A stretch of 36,189 nucleotides of DNA, from contig NAVB01000819.1 of NCBI GenBank assembly GCA_002179805.1, positions 1-36,189 of the forward strand, given 5' to 3'. Shown here one piece after another: positions 19,101 to 29,680 of this stretch (its first letter is position 1; every line of letters starts with the position of its first letter). The DNA is from Acanthamoeba lenticulata. Lineage: Eukaryota; Discosea; Longamoebia; Acanthamoebidae. A program made the translations under genes and the position numbers. The notes beneath the pieces are model-generated. The model had not been told where the DNA came from, ran no database searches, and saw only the letters and a list, made by a program, of their open reading frames with translations.

Positions 19101-22100
19101 GCCTGCACCCGGCCCTCGAGCTCCTCGTTGACGATCTTGAGGCGGTTGTTCTGGCGCCGCAGCGCCTCGATCATGTCGCCGCGGTTCACCGCCGTGCTGG
19201 ACGTCGCCAGCGGTGCCGGCGACGACGACGGCGGCGGCGAGCCGACGGCAAACGTCGCGGCCAGCCCGTCGGGCGAGCCATCGGACGACGGCGGCGGCGA
19301 AACGGCGCCCGTGGAGGGCGGGCCGGCCGCGCCCTCTTTGCTGCGCGGACTGATCGTAAACGTGGACGGCAACGACGACGACAGCAGGGCCGTCGGTTCT
19401 CGCGAGGCCGCGTCGCCGTTGTCCAGTCCGGAGGGCGACGTCGAGAGCTGCCCGAAGGAGACCTCGCGCTTGATCGGCTCCATGGAGGCTTGGCCCGGCT
19501 CCAAGGGGAGCGCGTTGGACGAGGAGCTCATCATGAGCGCCGAGGTCGCCGGGCTGCCCGTCATGGGCTTCTCGCCGACAAACTTCTTCTCGAGGAGCTC
19601 GTTGATGACCTGCTCGATGGCGGAGAGCCACATGCGCTTGTCCTCGGGCGACTTGGCGTCCATCACGTAGGTCTTCTTCGTGTCCATCCTGATGATGGAG
19701 AACGCATGCCGCCTGTGGTCGTGGTTGTGGTCCTCTCTTGCTCATGAGCTTCCGAGAGACCGAGCACACGACGACGTGGACCACGGGGCGAGGGGCCGTA
19801 CCGGCGGGAACCGGCGTTCGTGCTCGAGCTCGAGTCGAGGCTGGAAGACGGCTCCACACGGCCGCTGTTGATGGCCCTGCTCTCGAGCGACCCCAACGCG
19901 CCCCGACCCCACGAGCGCGTCAGCCTTCCGCCCCATTTGATCCCTTTGATCCCGAGAATGAAAGAGAATGAAAGAGAGAGAGAGAGAGAGAGAAAGAGAG
20001 AGGACGGGCGCACTTGCGCTTGATCGCAGGCGAGTCGATCGCCATCGGGTCGGACATATCGCGACGGCTGAGGCTCTTCTTCTTGCCTTGCATCCGGCTC
20101 TGTCGCACGCCCGCCGCTTCTGCACTCCCATCGTCTCCCCGTCAGCGTGCATACGTCGATGGTGTTGAAGAAGAAGAAGAAGAAGAAGAAGAGCGCCGCA
20201 CCCTCCTCGATCTGGTTGCCCTCGAGGTCGCGGACGAGGCAGATGGAGAGCGGGATGGCGCCGCGGTACTCGAAGCGCTTGCCCTTCTGGAACTTGAGGT
20301 TCTTCTTGGGCCGCGCGTAGACGAGGACGTCGTTGAAGAGGAACAGGTAGCGCTCCTGGTAGTAGTCGGCCTTGCGCGGGCTGAGCTTCATGAGATAGCC
20401 CTCCTTGATGAACATCCGCCCGGGCGTCAACACCTGCTCACGTGTGTGCGTGTGCGTGCGTGGCGGGTTCAAGGGGAAAGGGGCCGGTGACGTCATGCCA
20501 CGTGAGCAGCAAGCTAGCTACAGCCAATCAAAGACCGCCGGCGGCGCGTGGAGGGTGAGGGGATCACCGACCTGGAAGCCGTCGAGCTTCTCCTGGATGC
20601 GCACGAGGTCCGGGAAGTTCTCGGTGTCCTGCAGTTCCCCCCAATCGGATCGGATCGGATCGGGTGAGAAGAGAACGCGGTGGGGGGGGGATGGATGGAT
20701 GATGACAATGACGATGACACGGACCTCCTTGGCGTTGTCGATGTGGGCCGTCAGCTCCTGAAAGATGGCGATGGCCTTCACCAGGTCATCGTGATCCGAG
20801 TGGTTCTCGCTCGTGCACTTGAGCAATTCCTGCGTGACGACAAAGAACGAATAAAAACAACATTAACCAAATTCATGTCATTTTCTCAGGGAATAAATGC
20901 GTAAAATAATGGAAACCATCCTCCGAAAGAGCACAGAGGGAGGGGGGGGGGGCGTACCCGAAGGAGGAGCGGGTATTTGCAGATGCGCTGGACGGGCTTG
21001 ATGAGGTAGGAGCTGAGGTCGAGAGCTTTGCACTCCTCCGCGAGCTCGCATTTCTTCAGCGAGGCGCGGGGTGCACAGATGAGGGACATGCCAAGAACAT
21101 AAAATAAAATAAAATAAAATAAAATAAAATAAAATAAAATAGAGGGACGATCGATCAAAGCACAAGCCCCCCGCCTCCTCTCTCCCTCTCTCTCTTTCAA
21201 TTCGTGCACAAATTGAGAGGAAGGGGCACCTTGACGAAGGGGTCGAACTCGGGGATGCGCTCCTTGAAGTAGCGAAGCGCGTCGAGGCACGCCCGGTAGT
21301 TCTACATGGGTTGATTGATTGATTGAGGGTGTGAGCTGCTGGCGCAACTCAAAGACACGTGGATGACGATGATGATGTTGTGGTGGTACCTTGCAGTAGG
21401 TCTTGTACATGGAGCTGAAGTTGGGCGTCGCCTGGCCGTGCATGCACGCGCGTGAAGAAGGAGTTGATGAGGCCACGGCTGATCCACGTTTTCCTAAAAA
21501 TTTGAAACATGCACGTGGTTCGTGGACGTACCACTTGGATGAAGAGGTCGCCGATGTTGGCCAGCGAGAGGTCGTTGACATCCTCGAAGTTGTGGCTGTG
21601 TTTTGTTCATATGATTTTTTGTTCACCAAATAAACGAAACCACCACCACCGCCACAAAGAGGAGGCAAGAGGAAGAGAGGGGGGACTGACCAGTCAGAGA
21701 GCCGGTCGTTGAGGGAGCTGAGGAATTGGGCGTTGTACTGGTGCAGCACCTGCAAGTGGTGGCCCCAAGGGGGTTGAGCCCTCTCGAAACACGTTGTTCG
21801 GCCAAGGGTGGACGTCATAGGACGAGAGCTGGGCGTACCTCAAGATTGCCAAAGATTTGGGGGAGCTCCGTGCGCGAGAGAATGCCAGACTCCCGCAACG
21901 GGTGGATGAACGCCTTGTGGGTTCCCAGAAGGAAGCAAAGAGAAGATGTGGGGCGGGGGAGAAAGTGTGTTTGAGCTTTTCCGGAGGGAAAAGATTCGCA
22001 AGACGGGTGACCGCGCACCTTTTGGACGACTTCAAGATCGTGCACGTAACCTTCTTCGGTTTCCCAAATCTCGCGCACCACGCGCTCCCTCTTCTTCAGC

Positions 22101-22132
22101 TGCTTTGCGCTTCCATTTTGAAGATTAAACAT
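16189..22132 (-). CDS. RhoGEF with DH domain and three PH domains
   Basis: Seventeen exons (22132-22019, 21913-21839, 21749-21691, 21595-21532, 21431-21390, 21301-21230, 21053-20958, 20829-20725, 20628-20572, 20433-20202, 20119-20014, 19712-18253, 18150-17318, 17216-17079, 16982-16875, 16769-16473, 16404-16189) join in phase to 1357 residues. The DH domain (about 14-225) shows the CR1 text VVREIWETEEGYVHDLEVV and the CR3 helix DLSSYLIKPVQRICKYPLLL. PH1 (about 232-375) begins FIKEGYLMKLSPRKADYYQE and ends KRMWLSAIEQVINELL, with a basic insert from exon 11. A coiled coil (about 525-600) and a glutamate/alanine-rich stretch follow. PH2 (about 1065-1190) includes KVGVLYKKERNGDKWFGCKF and WLEALLGCV. 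PH3 (about 1230-1357) includes KEGLLFYVAAQ and LREWTRFVRS. The protein should activate Rho/Rac GTPases at membranes. DH and PH1 are certain, and PH2/PH3 are good but more diverged. Confidence 0.93.
20646..20664. repeat. Intronic (GGATC)n pentamer repeat
   Basis: Four tandem copies of CGGAT lie in the 96-nt intron between exons 8 and 9 of the RhoGEF gene, between a GGTCCGTGT-type donor and the CTGCAG acceptor. Confidence 0.75.
21100..21141. repeat. Intronic (TAAAA)n pentamer repeat
   Basis: About eight copies of AAAAT/TAAAA lie in the intron between exons 6 and 7 of the RhoGEF gene. It is an AT-only island inside otherwise GC-rich sequence and is probably variable in length. Confidence 0.9.
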
Positions 22133-22518
22133 TCTTCCCTTGCCGCCGGGCTCTTATTCGCTCGTGCAGACCCACTCGAGCTAACTGAAGAGGCGGAAAG
22201 AGGAGCAAGAAGGCAAAGAGACGGGTCACCACCGAGGGATGGCGAGGAGGGGGGAGAACGGCGATCCAACCTAGCTGTAATAACTACCGAATTAATTTTA
22301 TATTTAAAACAGCCCACTAATTGACCGCGATGTTGCGGCCGAATCACGCAGTGCGCCGTTTGCGGCAACAGCTGTCTGTTAAGGGAGCAGCATCTTCGGG
22401 AGAGTGGAGAAGAAGATTCCAAGACGGGAACGCGCCTTCCCCTTGCCTATTTTATTTACAGGAGAGTGAAGGGAAGGGAAGGGAAGGGAAGGGAAGCCCT
22501 CTGGCATTCCCTCGTCCA
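22133..22518. other. Spacer: RhoGEF upstream region, (GGGAA)n repeat
   Basis: This segment holds the promoter and 5' UTR of the RhoGEF and the 3' UTR of the GATA-factor gene, both on the minus strand. Around 22280-22320 is an AT-rich block (ATTAATTTTATATTTAAA) that could include the core promoter. At 22468-22496 there is a GGGAA pentamer tandem, close to the GATA gene's stop. I see no gene. Confidence 0.5.
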
Positions 22519-24699
22519 TCACTTGGGCGGATAGGCGCTATTGGTCCAACTGAAGGCGCGAGGAACGAAGGTGATGGTGGTGGAAGTGGAAGGCGGCGTT
22601 GGCGTTGCGGCCACGTGGGAGGACACGGTCTTGGGCTTTTTCTTGCGGATGGCGTGGACGTCCTCGCCGGAGTGATCAAGAGTGTTTGTCGACATCGTGA
22701 TTTGGGAAGAAAGGAGCGGTGAGGCGTGGCCGCCGAGGGACGGGCAGATGTGGCCCTTCTTGGGCAGCAGGCACGTTCGGCACTGGTAGGTCTTCATCTT
22801 TCGCTTTGCTCGTGGCCTGGGCGGCGTGATGGTCGTCACGCCTAATCCGGCGGATGACGGCGGTGGCGGCGGTGGCGAAGTGGTAGACGGCAACTCGCCG
22901 GGCGGCCGAGCAGCAGTCATATGGCGCGCAGCCGCCGGTATGCCTCTCTCCTGGACCGGCGAGACAGACGTGGCATGGTGGTGTGCAGTGCTGGAGCCCT
23001 GTGGCAAGGCCACAAGCGCGCCCCCCGAGGAGTCTCTACGCTGTTGTGGAGTGGTACGATGGCTGTGGACGGCTGCCGGAGGGTGGACTGAATAGGTCGC
23101 TGGCGCTGTCGCCAATGCTCTGTGTTGCTCTCGCGGTGGTGGATTCGGCTGCGATTGCGAGCGGATGATGTCACACAAGGACGACAGCGGAGGAAGAAAG
23201 AACGCGGGTGACGGTGACGACAATTGCCGCGAAGCCTCCGGCGTTGCGGAACGACGCGCTTCCTGTGCCGGCTGCCGCGTTTCACTCGGGAGAGGTCCGG
23301 CCAGGCCACACGGCGCCGCCGCCCCGGCAAAGAGCGGCAGGTAGGCAGCGGGGTTGTGGGTGTAGAGAAAGGCCAGATAATCCAGCAATGCCGGCGGTGG
23401 TGGAAGCGACGAGCCCGCGGGCGGCGCCATTGCGCTGCCGACCGTCGTCGTCGTCGATGGCGCGGTGGGCAAGATCGCGGCGGGTACTGAGAACGAGGCG
23501 GGACTGGGCGTGGAGACGCGTTGGCGCTGCTGCTGCGGTGCTGCTGCTGCCGCCGTTGGTGCGGTGGCTCGCTCGGGCGGCTGCTGCGGGGCGGCAAGAT
23601 GCAGGAGCGACGCTGCGGCGTTGAATGGCGAGGAGGGCAGCGACGCGTGCAGGCTCGGCGGCTCAGGCAGGACCGTGGGAGCCGGGAGGCGACAACTGGC
23701 AAAGAGCGAGGACAGCGGCACGGCGGGCGGAGCGGACAGTGCCGAGGACGTCGGGGAGATCCGGTCGAAGGCGGACGAGGATGCGGTGAGGAAAGGCGCA
23801 GATCCAGATTCCTCGACAAAGGCCGAGAGGGAGGAGGACCGGTCAGGATGGACAAGACTATTTTCGAGTTGAGATTTGAACTTTTTCTTCTCCGTTGGCG
23901 ACGTGGGCCGTTCGTCATCGTCTTCCCTTTCTCGGCGTCTGGGGTAGCGAGCGAGAAGGGAGGGAAGTGTGAGTCAAACGTTCGCGAACCTGTCCATAAC
24001 CGGGTGTTCACCACGTACACACGACGCGCGTGCTTTAATCCGCACGAGTTGCACAATCTGCGGTACCCGTGGAGGTTGGCCAGGTTTTGGTAAGTGAGCT
24101 GTTCACGTGGCCAGTTTTCATCAACGTGCTGTTGCGTACGTGGTTCGGTTTGGGCCTCGTCGCCAGCAGGGGCTGCGAAGGCGGCCGCACTGGGCGCAGC
24201 ACTTGTTGCGGTTGCTGTCCGAGCTGCCTGCCAAGGCAAAGGGGGGAGAAGAAGAAGAAGAAGACGAAGAGAACGACTGTCGCCCGATTGCACCGTGGCT
24301 GGCGCTCAACGGTGACGACGGGCTTGGTGGCGAGTGCGACGGCGAGGAGAGTGGAGATGAAGGCAGATGGTCTGAAGAGATCGAATCCTTTGGGTGGGGG
24401 AGAGGCCACGATATCGCCGTCCAGCTTGTTGTAGTTGATGTATGATGTTGTTGTTGTTCTGGGCGAGAGGCATCCTCATCATCGTCTGCTCCCTCGGGCG
24501 CTGGAGAGAGCAGCGCGGCCAGAGGGAGCTGGCGTCGGCGAGGCGCGGTGGAAGATGACGTGGTGTTGTTGTTGTGGTTGACCGAGGCTGCAGTAGTCGA
24601 AACGGCAGAAGTAGTAGGGAGATGCCGCTCCTTCAATGCGAAATCAACGTTACTGCTCTGGCCAAACAAAATGGCCTCGTCAGCGCGCTTCGTGGCCAT
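22519..24699 (-). CDS. GATA-type zinc finger protein with C-terminal KKGHxC motif
   Basis: Exons are 24699-24140, 24057-24019 and 23938-22519, giving 672 residues. One GATA finger of type CX2CX17CX2C is split by intron 1: Cys168-Cys171, then SPCWRRGPNRTT, then LCNSCGLKHARR (Cys189-Cys192). This is the canonical (T/S)PxWRxGPxxxxLCNxCG core, with basic residues after it, so sequence-specific DNA binding in the nucleus is expected. The 39-nt exon 2 encodes the last zinc ligands. Near the C-terminus (about 585-599) is a second cysteine motif, YQCRTCLLPKKGHICP, a small CxxC...GHxC element also seen beside other DNA-binding domains. The rest is low complexity (S, P, A, Q), fitting a regulator with disordered activation regions. 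The target promoters are unknown. Confidence 0.88.
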
Positions 24700-25492
24700 C
24701 GGCTAGCTGTAGTTTAGGGTTGAGTATTTGAGTGTTTGTTTGGGCTTTGTTCAGTATTTGAGTTTTCCTTACACCAGACCGATCACCAACCAAAAGGAAA
24801 AGGTCCAACTGTGCAAACTGACCCGCAAAGCGCATAGAAGGAAGCTGAAGTCTAAAGTTCGGCGCCACGAGGGAGCCTTAAAATGTAGGCTGCGGGCCTT
24901 CCATAAGAATCAACAAAAAAGGGAGATGATGACTCTCATTTTCGCAACCGCACAGACCTAGTTCTAAGAGTCTTTGCCCAAACACGCACAGGAACCGCAT
25001 GTGTTGGCATCGAAAAGGAGAGAAGATGTATACCCAAGGGCTGCTGGTGTGTGGATCTTCTCGAGCGGTCGTGGTGTTGTCTCTGTGCTTGCAAGCGGGG
25101 CTGTCAGGGGGAGGATATGGCAAAGACTCCCACGCGCTTCCCCCGGCCAGCACATACCTTCACTCGGCGCATTACGTCTTAACTTTTGACACAACGTCGA
25201 CCGAGACGCACCAATGGTAAAGTTCGATGATCAGATTGGCCGATAATGGCCTACAACCGGCGTTTATCAACCAAAGTGGCCGCCAACCACAGGCGTTCCG
25301 CAGAATGCGGAGCAAGCCGGTGATTGGGTGAAGTAAGCTGGTCCGATCAATTCCCCCTGAACATGAAAACGTGCTGCCCTCCTTTCTCCCCTCCTGAACG
25401 ACTTTTTCGGTACTCGGAGCTGTGGCCTATTGAACAGGCCAACATAATAACCTCCGCGCCGGTTTTGCGTGACACAACGGGGGGGCAACAGG
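24700..25492. other. Spacer upstream of GATA-factor gene
   Basis: Nearly 800 bases lie between the GATA-factor start and the F-box/LRR stop, both minus-strand genes. Short open frames on both strands (each under 95 codons) have no recognisable domain and no convincing splice pattern. I see nothing I can assign. It is the longest gene-free stretch in the window and should contain the GATA-factor promoter. Confidence 0.45.
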
Positions 25493-28400
25493 TTATGATC
25501 TGACTCCCTCTGGCCTTGTCTTCTTGTCGGCCAGCTGGAGCAGGCGCCGTCGCTGTGACTCCATCACCTTGACTTCCATGCGTCCCGACATTTGCAACTT
25601 CTTCATCGCGTTCTTGGAGATACGTGCCGGCCTGACAGGTCCGTGTCACGCAGCGTAAGTCTTGTGCAAAATAAATAAATAAAAATAAATAAATAAAAAT
25701 AAAAATAAAAATAAAAATAAATTGAAAAAAGGCGTGCCAAGAGAAGAAAGAAACCTGAGGGTGAGGCACAGGACGTCGAGGTTGCGCGGCAGCCACCGGA
25801 GGCCCTCGTCCGTGATTTGGTCGCACCCGACCAGGTTGAGCACGCGCAGCGTCTTCGAGTGGTTGTTGTAGAGGTAGACCAGCGCCGCGTCGGAGATGTT
25901 TTTTGCGTTGTCCTCCAGGCCCAGCGCGCGCAGGGTGGCCGGCAGTGCGGCCATGCCCTCGTCGTTGATGTGCTTGCACCACCCGAGGTTCAACTCCTGC
26001 ATCATCGCCGTCGTCATCAACATCACGTGCGTGAGCGCCCAGCAGCAGGAGAAGGAGCAAGTGGAGGCGCACCTCGAGGGCAGGGGGCAGGTGGAGCAGG
26101 GCGCGATTGGTGACGGACGTGTAGGACAGGTCGAGCTTCTTGATCGAGGCGGGCAGGGTGTCGAGCGACTCGTCGGCGATGTTGGTCTCCGAGATGACCA
26201 GCTGCTCCAGCGAGGGCGGCAGGCTCACCAGGCCCTCACCTGTCCAGCGACGCACACACGTGAGTGCTCCCGGACGAGCGCTCGAGAGGGAAGAAAAACA
26301 ACAACAACAACAACAACGGGAACGAGGGGGACGAACCGTGGATGCGGGAGCAGCCGCGCACGATGAGGGTCTTGAGGAAGGGCAAGCTGTAGAGGGCCTG
26401 CAGGCCCTGGTCGTCGATGAAGAAGCAGCGCGTGAGGTCCAGGTAGGTCAGCGACGGCGGCAGGTCCCACAGGCTGTCGTTGGTCACTCGGCAGTCCCTG
26501 CGGGCACCACCACCATCACAACAACACACCAGCGGGAGTCTCAGAGCCGAAGCTCTCGGAGGCCGAAGCCGAAGAGAAAGAGAAAGAAAGGGACGAAAGG
26601 GGGGGGTTGCATTACGTGACGGTGAGCTTCTGGATGGTCGACGGCAGGGCGACGAAGCAGCCCGAGGCAAAGTTGAGGCTGAGGTGCGAGATGTCGAGCT
26701 CCACGAGGCTCTGCGGCAGAAAGTCGAGCGACGAGACGGCGAAGCACTTGTGGAGCCGGAGGGACGTCAGGTGCGGGTACGGCGGGTTCAGCGCGGGTGG
26801 GGGCCGCCGGCAGCGCGGGGACGCCGAGTTTGGCGCCACGGACGGCGCCGCGGATGTACTCGACGCCTGAGGCGCTGGGGCGGGACTCGGTCTCGTGTCG
26901 TCATCGTCGTCTTCATCATCCGAGACGAGCTCGGGCAGTGCAGGTACTGCCTCGAGCAAAGGGTCATCGTGCTTTTCCTCTGCGTCACCGACGTCGTTGT
27001 TGTCACCGTCATTGTCATCTTCATCGTCGCCTTCCTTGTCTTTCTCATCCTCCTCGCCATTGTTGTCTTCGGCCTTGTCCTTGCCCTTGCTGCGGCGCCG
27101 GGCGTCGGCCTCTTCGCGCTGCTGGCGCTCGAGCTCGGCGAGGCGGACTCGCTCGCGCTCCTCCTCCTCGAGCTCGTCACGAGTCTGGCCCTCGACGCCA
27201 GAGAGGTTGCGGAGGCCCACGTCGGAGATGAGGAAGCACTCGGAGAGGTCCAGGTGCTCCAGCGCCGGCGGGAGCTGCGTCAGACCCGCGTTGAGGACGT
27301 TGTGGCAGCCAGCGAGGTTGAGCGAGCGCAGGCCCCGCGGCAGCAGCGCCAGGTGCGCGTCGGCGACGTGCTGGCACTGCGACACATCTGCGTGCGTGCC
27401 TGGCGGCCGCGTGAGCAGCACGATGGAGCAGGCGGCAACCGCAAGAGGTTGAGAGCGGTTGCGTACCGAGATGAGTGAGCGACGGCGGGAGGTGCTTGAA
27501 CTCATCGCCCATCCCCACGCTCCACCAGCCCGTAAGCATCTGCGCATTGCCGGAATTCCTCGAGACGTCAGCCTTAGGAGAATGCAAAGAAGAATGTGGA
27601 ACTCGCGAGTGAGTACCAGGGAGTGGAGGCGAGGGCAGTGGGTCGACAAGAAGTCGAGCTGCCCGATCAGGTCATCGAAGTTGCGCACCCTTATTGTTAT
27701 TATTATTATTATTCAAGTCAGTAAGAGGTGGTCAGAGCACAAGGAGGGTCTGGTGGGTGAACCTGTGGTGGCGGTAGTAGGAGAGCGCCAGCCATCGCCA
27801 ATCGGTACACACGCTGCCCAGCTGCCTGGTCCCGGGCGAGGAGCAAAACACAAGAAAATTAATAAATGAAAACAAAAATAGAAAACATAAAATTAAAATT
27901 ATAATCGGGTAGAAAAAAGAGAAGAGGGTAGCCAAAGGTACAAGAGATCCTTCTTGTCAAGGAAGTCGATAATCATGGCCCACAGCTCGTTGGGCAAGTT
28001 CAAGTGCTCGGGCAGAGAGGCCCATATCTTCAGGCGCTGGCTCGGCTGTCGTGCCGCCTTGCGCATCTCCCTACGCGTCGGTTTACTGGCTGTCGCTGGT
28101 TGCGTCGACGAAGAAGCGGTCGGCTGGGGCCGCTTCTTGTTCTCCTCTTCAAGGCCCTCCTCGTCTCCGCTACTCTCAACACCCGCGCGAAACTTGTTGC
28201 CTCGCCCCCGACGGCCTTTCCCCTTCTGACCGCGGGCGGTGGCGGTCGAGGTAGCGCGTTGTTGGAGCTTGCTGGTGGCAGCCTCGTCTTCGCTGCGGAG
28301 CGCTGCTTCCGCCTTGGCCGCGCGCCTGGCCTTGCGCGTCTTCTTGGGCCCTTTGCCGCCGGCCTTCTGCTGCAGACTGGCGCCGGGCGTCTCGGCTCGT

Positions 28401-28591
28401 GGTGAAGCGCCTTCGGCGCCCATCTCCATTATCCGCTCCCCTTCACTATCGCTCTCGTCCTCCACGGCACCTCCTTCAGCTGACTGGCGCTGGGCCCGGC
28501 TCTTGGCTTTCAGCATCTGCACATGGCGCTCCAGTTCTTCATCACGGCGCTCGAACCCGTCAAAGATGCCCCTCCGATTCCTCTTCTTCAT
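25493..28591 (-). CDS. F-box / leucine-rich-repeat protein with acidic insert
   Basis: Exons are 28591-27942, 27825-27763, 27689-27617, 27539-27467, 27387-26616, 26497-26337, 26239-26073, 25996-25755 and 25631-25493, giving 779 residues. Residues 1-190 are disordered and highly charged. The F-box (about 197-240) reads NLPNELWAMIIDFL, then DLLQLGSVCTDWRWLAL, rejoined across intron 1. Leucine-rich repeats follow, with units such as LPPALEHLDLSECFLISDVG, LPPSLTYLDLTRCFFIDDQG and LRVLNLVGCDQITDEGL, resembling the cysteine-containing LRR class of FBXL proteins. Residues about 352-490, inside the repeats, are an insert of glutamate/arginine helix and aspartate runs. The basic C-terminus (MKKLQMSGRMEVKVMESQRR) follows the last repeat. 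F-box/LRR proteins recruit substrates to SCF ubiquitin ligases, so that role is inferred. Confidence 0.9.
25667..25721. repeat. Intronic (AAAT)n repeat
   Basis: AAATA/AAAAT tandem units lie in the last intron (25632-25754) of the F-box/LRR gene. On the coding strand this is a T-rich tract well upstream of the CTGTCAG acceptor. Confidence 0.85.
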
Positions 28592-28863
28592 CTCTTGCGG
28601 CGCGAACCCTGCCTTGTGCCAACAACACGCTGTCCCTATTTTTCCGCGTTTTCTTGACTTTTTAGAGTTAGGTGAAGAGTTGCGTTCCGCGGATTTTCTG
28701 CTTGGGAAAAAATTTTCTTTTCGTTTCTCTTCTTTCTCGGCCCGCAGCGACACTTCCCCAGCTTTCCGCTGCGATGGCACCGCTTCGCGGCGAGCAGCAG
28801 GGCTGGTCGGCCTGGCGCCGCAAAGGAGGACCTTCTTCCACACCACCAGTTCATTAACTCACA
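28592..28863. promoter_or_regulatory. Divergent promoter region (F-box/LRR gene / RRGS protein gene)
   Basis: These 272 bases lie between two divergent ATGs. The T-rich block around 28636-28735 (CTATTTTTCCGCG, then AAAATTTTCTTTTCG) is the only notable composition change. Frames open through it on both strands lack ATG starts in good context. Confidence 0.45.
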
Positions 28864-29256
28864 ATGGCACGCCGCGGCAGCACCGATATGGACCAGCCTT
28901 CAAAGAAAGCAGCTTCCTTTGACAACATCTCAGCCCTGGGTGACGAAAAACCCGTCGAGTTCGTCCGGAGGGGGTCTCTTGACCCTTCGGCCATCTACGC
29001 TCCGATGTATGAAGCGCGCCCACAGGATCCTTCTGCTGCTGTTCAATGTACCTTCTCCTCTTGAGTCTTGGGTACTGCGGCAGGTGTTAACCGACCGCAA
29101 CTGGGCACAGCAATAATGGGGCACCAAAGCACTGACAAGTCACAAGTCCACATCGAAGGCGAAATGGAACACACTTTGCACAAAACGGAAAAGCACCACC
29201 CAGACATCGTGCTCAATGCGACTCCCGGTGATGTGGGCGGCCAGGACGACATTTAA
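28864..29256 (+). CDS. Small unknown protein with two RRGS/T motifs
   Basis: Two exons are proposed: 28864-29047 and 29111-29256, about 109 residues, with a 63-nt intron (GTACCT...GGCACAG). A nearer acceptor (CGGCAG, exon from 29084) is also in frame and gives 118 residues, but needs a 36-nt intron. Frame is kept either way. I recognise no family. The N-terminal half contains MARRGSTDMD and VRRGSLDP, both fitting the basophilic kinase consensus R-R-x-S/T, then YAPMYEARPQDPSAA. The C-terminal half is hydrophilic and histidine-containing (GEMEHTLHKTEKHHPD). There is no signal peptide or membrane segment, so a soluble, possibly phosphorylated protein is inferred. It is divergent from the F-box/LRR gene. 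Confidence 0.6.
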
Positions 29257-29343
29257 GTTGTCCGTGCAGGAAAAAGATTTATTTTAAAAGATAAAAAAAC
29301 AAGCAATTATGCATGGTATGACCTGATGATGACTGCTTTCGTA

Positions 29344-29483
29344 GATTGGCTTATCTAACATTCCAGGTTTCCTAAGTTAGTTGTAACTCCACGCCCAATC
29401 TGGATGAGGCCGCTTAGCCAATCATGGTGTGTCCGTATTTTTGATCACAGCCTCGTACAACCGTGCGCCTTGCACCTGCCAAT
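29344..29483. promoter_or_regulatory. Cluster of CCAAT-type elements
   Basis: Within the 424-bp spacer before the haloperoxidase-like gene there are ATTGGC (29344-29349), GCCCAATC (29393-29400), GCCAATCATGG (about 29417) and GCCAATCAATGG (about 29478). Four CCAAT-like cores in 140 bp suggest an NF-Y-type binding cluster. This is inferred from motif density only. Confidence 0.4.
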
Positions 29484-29626
29484 CAATGGCGTCGCTATTT
29501 TCGTTTCAAGGTAACTCCACACTCCATTTGCCCTTTCTAACCGATCATCAGTGGGCCACGTGCGCCGGTAGTGCTGAGTGCGGCGCAGCAGAGACACCAC
29601 TTTGATGACGACAACCCCCACTCACT

Positions 29627-29634
29627 TATAAAAG
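29627..29634 (+). promoter_or_regulatory. TATA box of the haloperoxidase-like gene
   Basis: TATAAAAG stands 47 bp before the ATG at 29681, a typical distance for a short 5' UTR. It is the clearest core promoter in the window. Confidence 0.75.
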
Positions 29635-29680
29635 TCCTCAAGAGGCGGGGTTTGACAGAACACACAAACCTACCCCTTTC

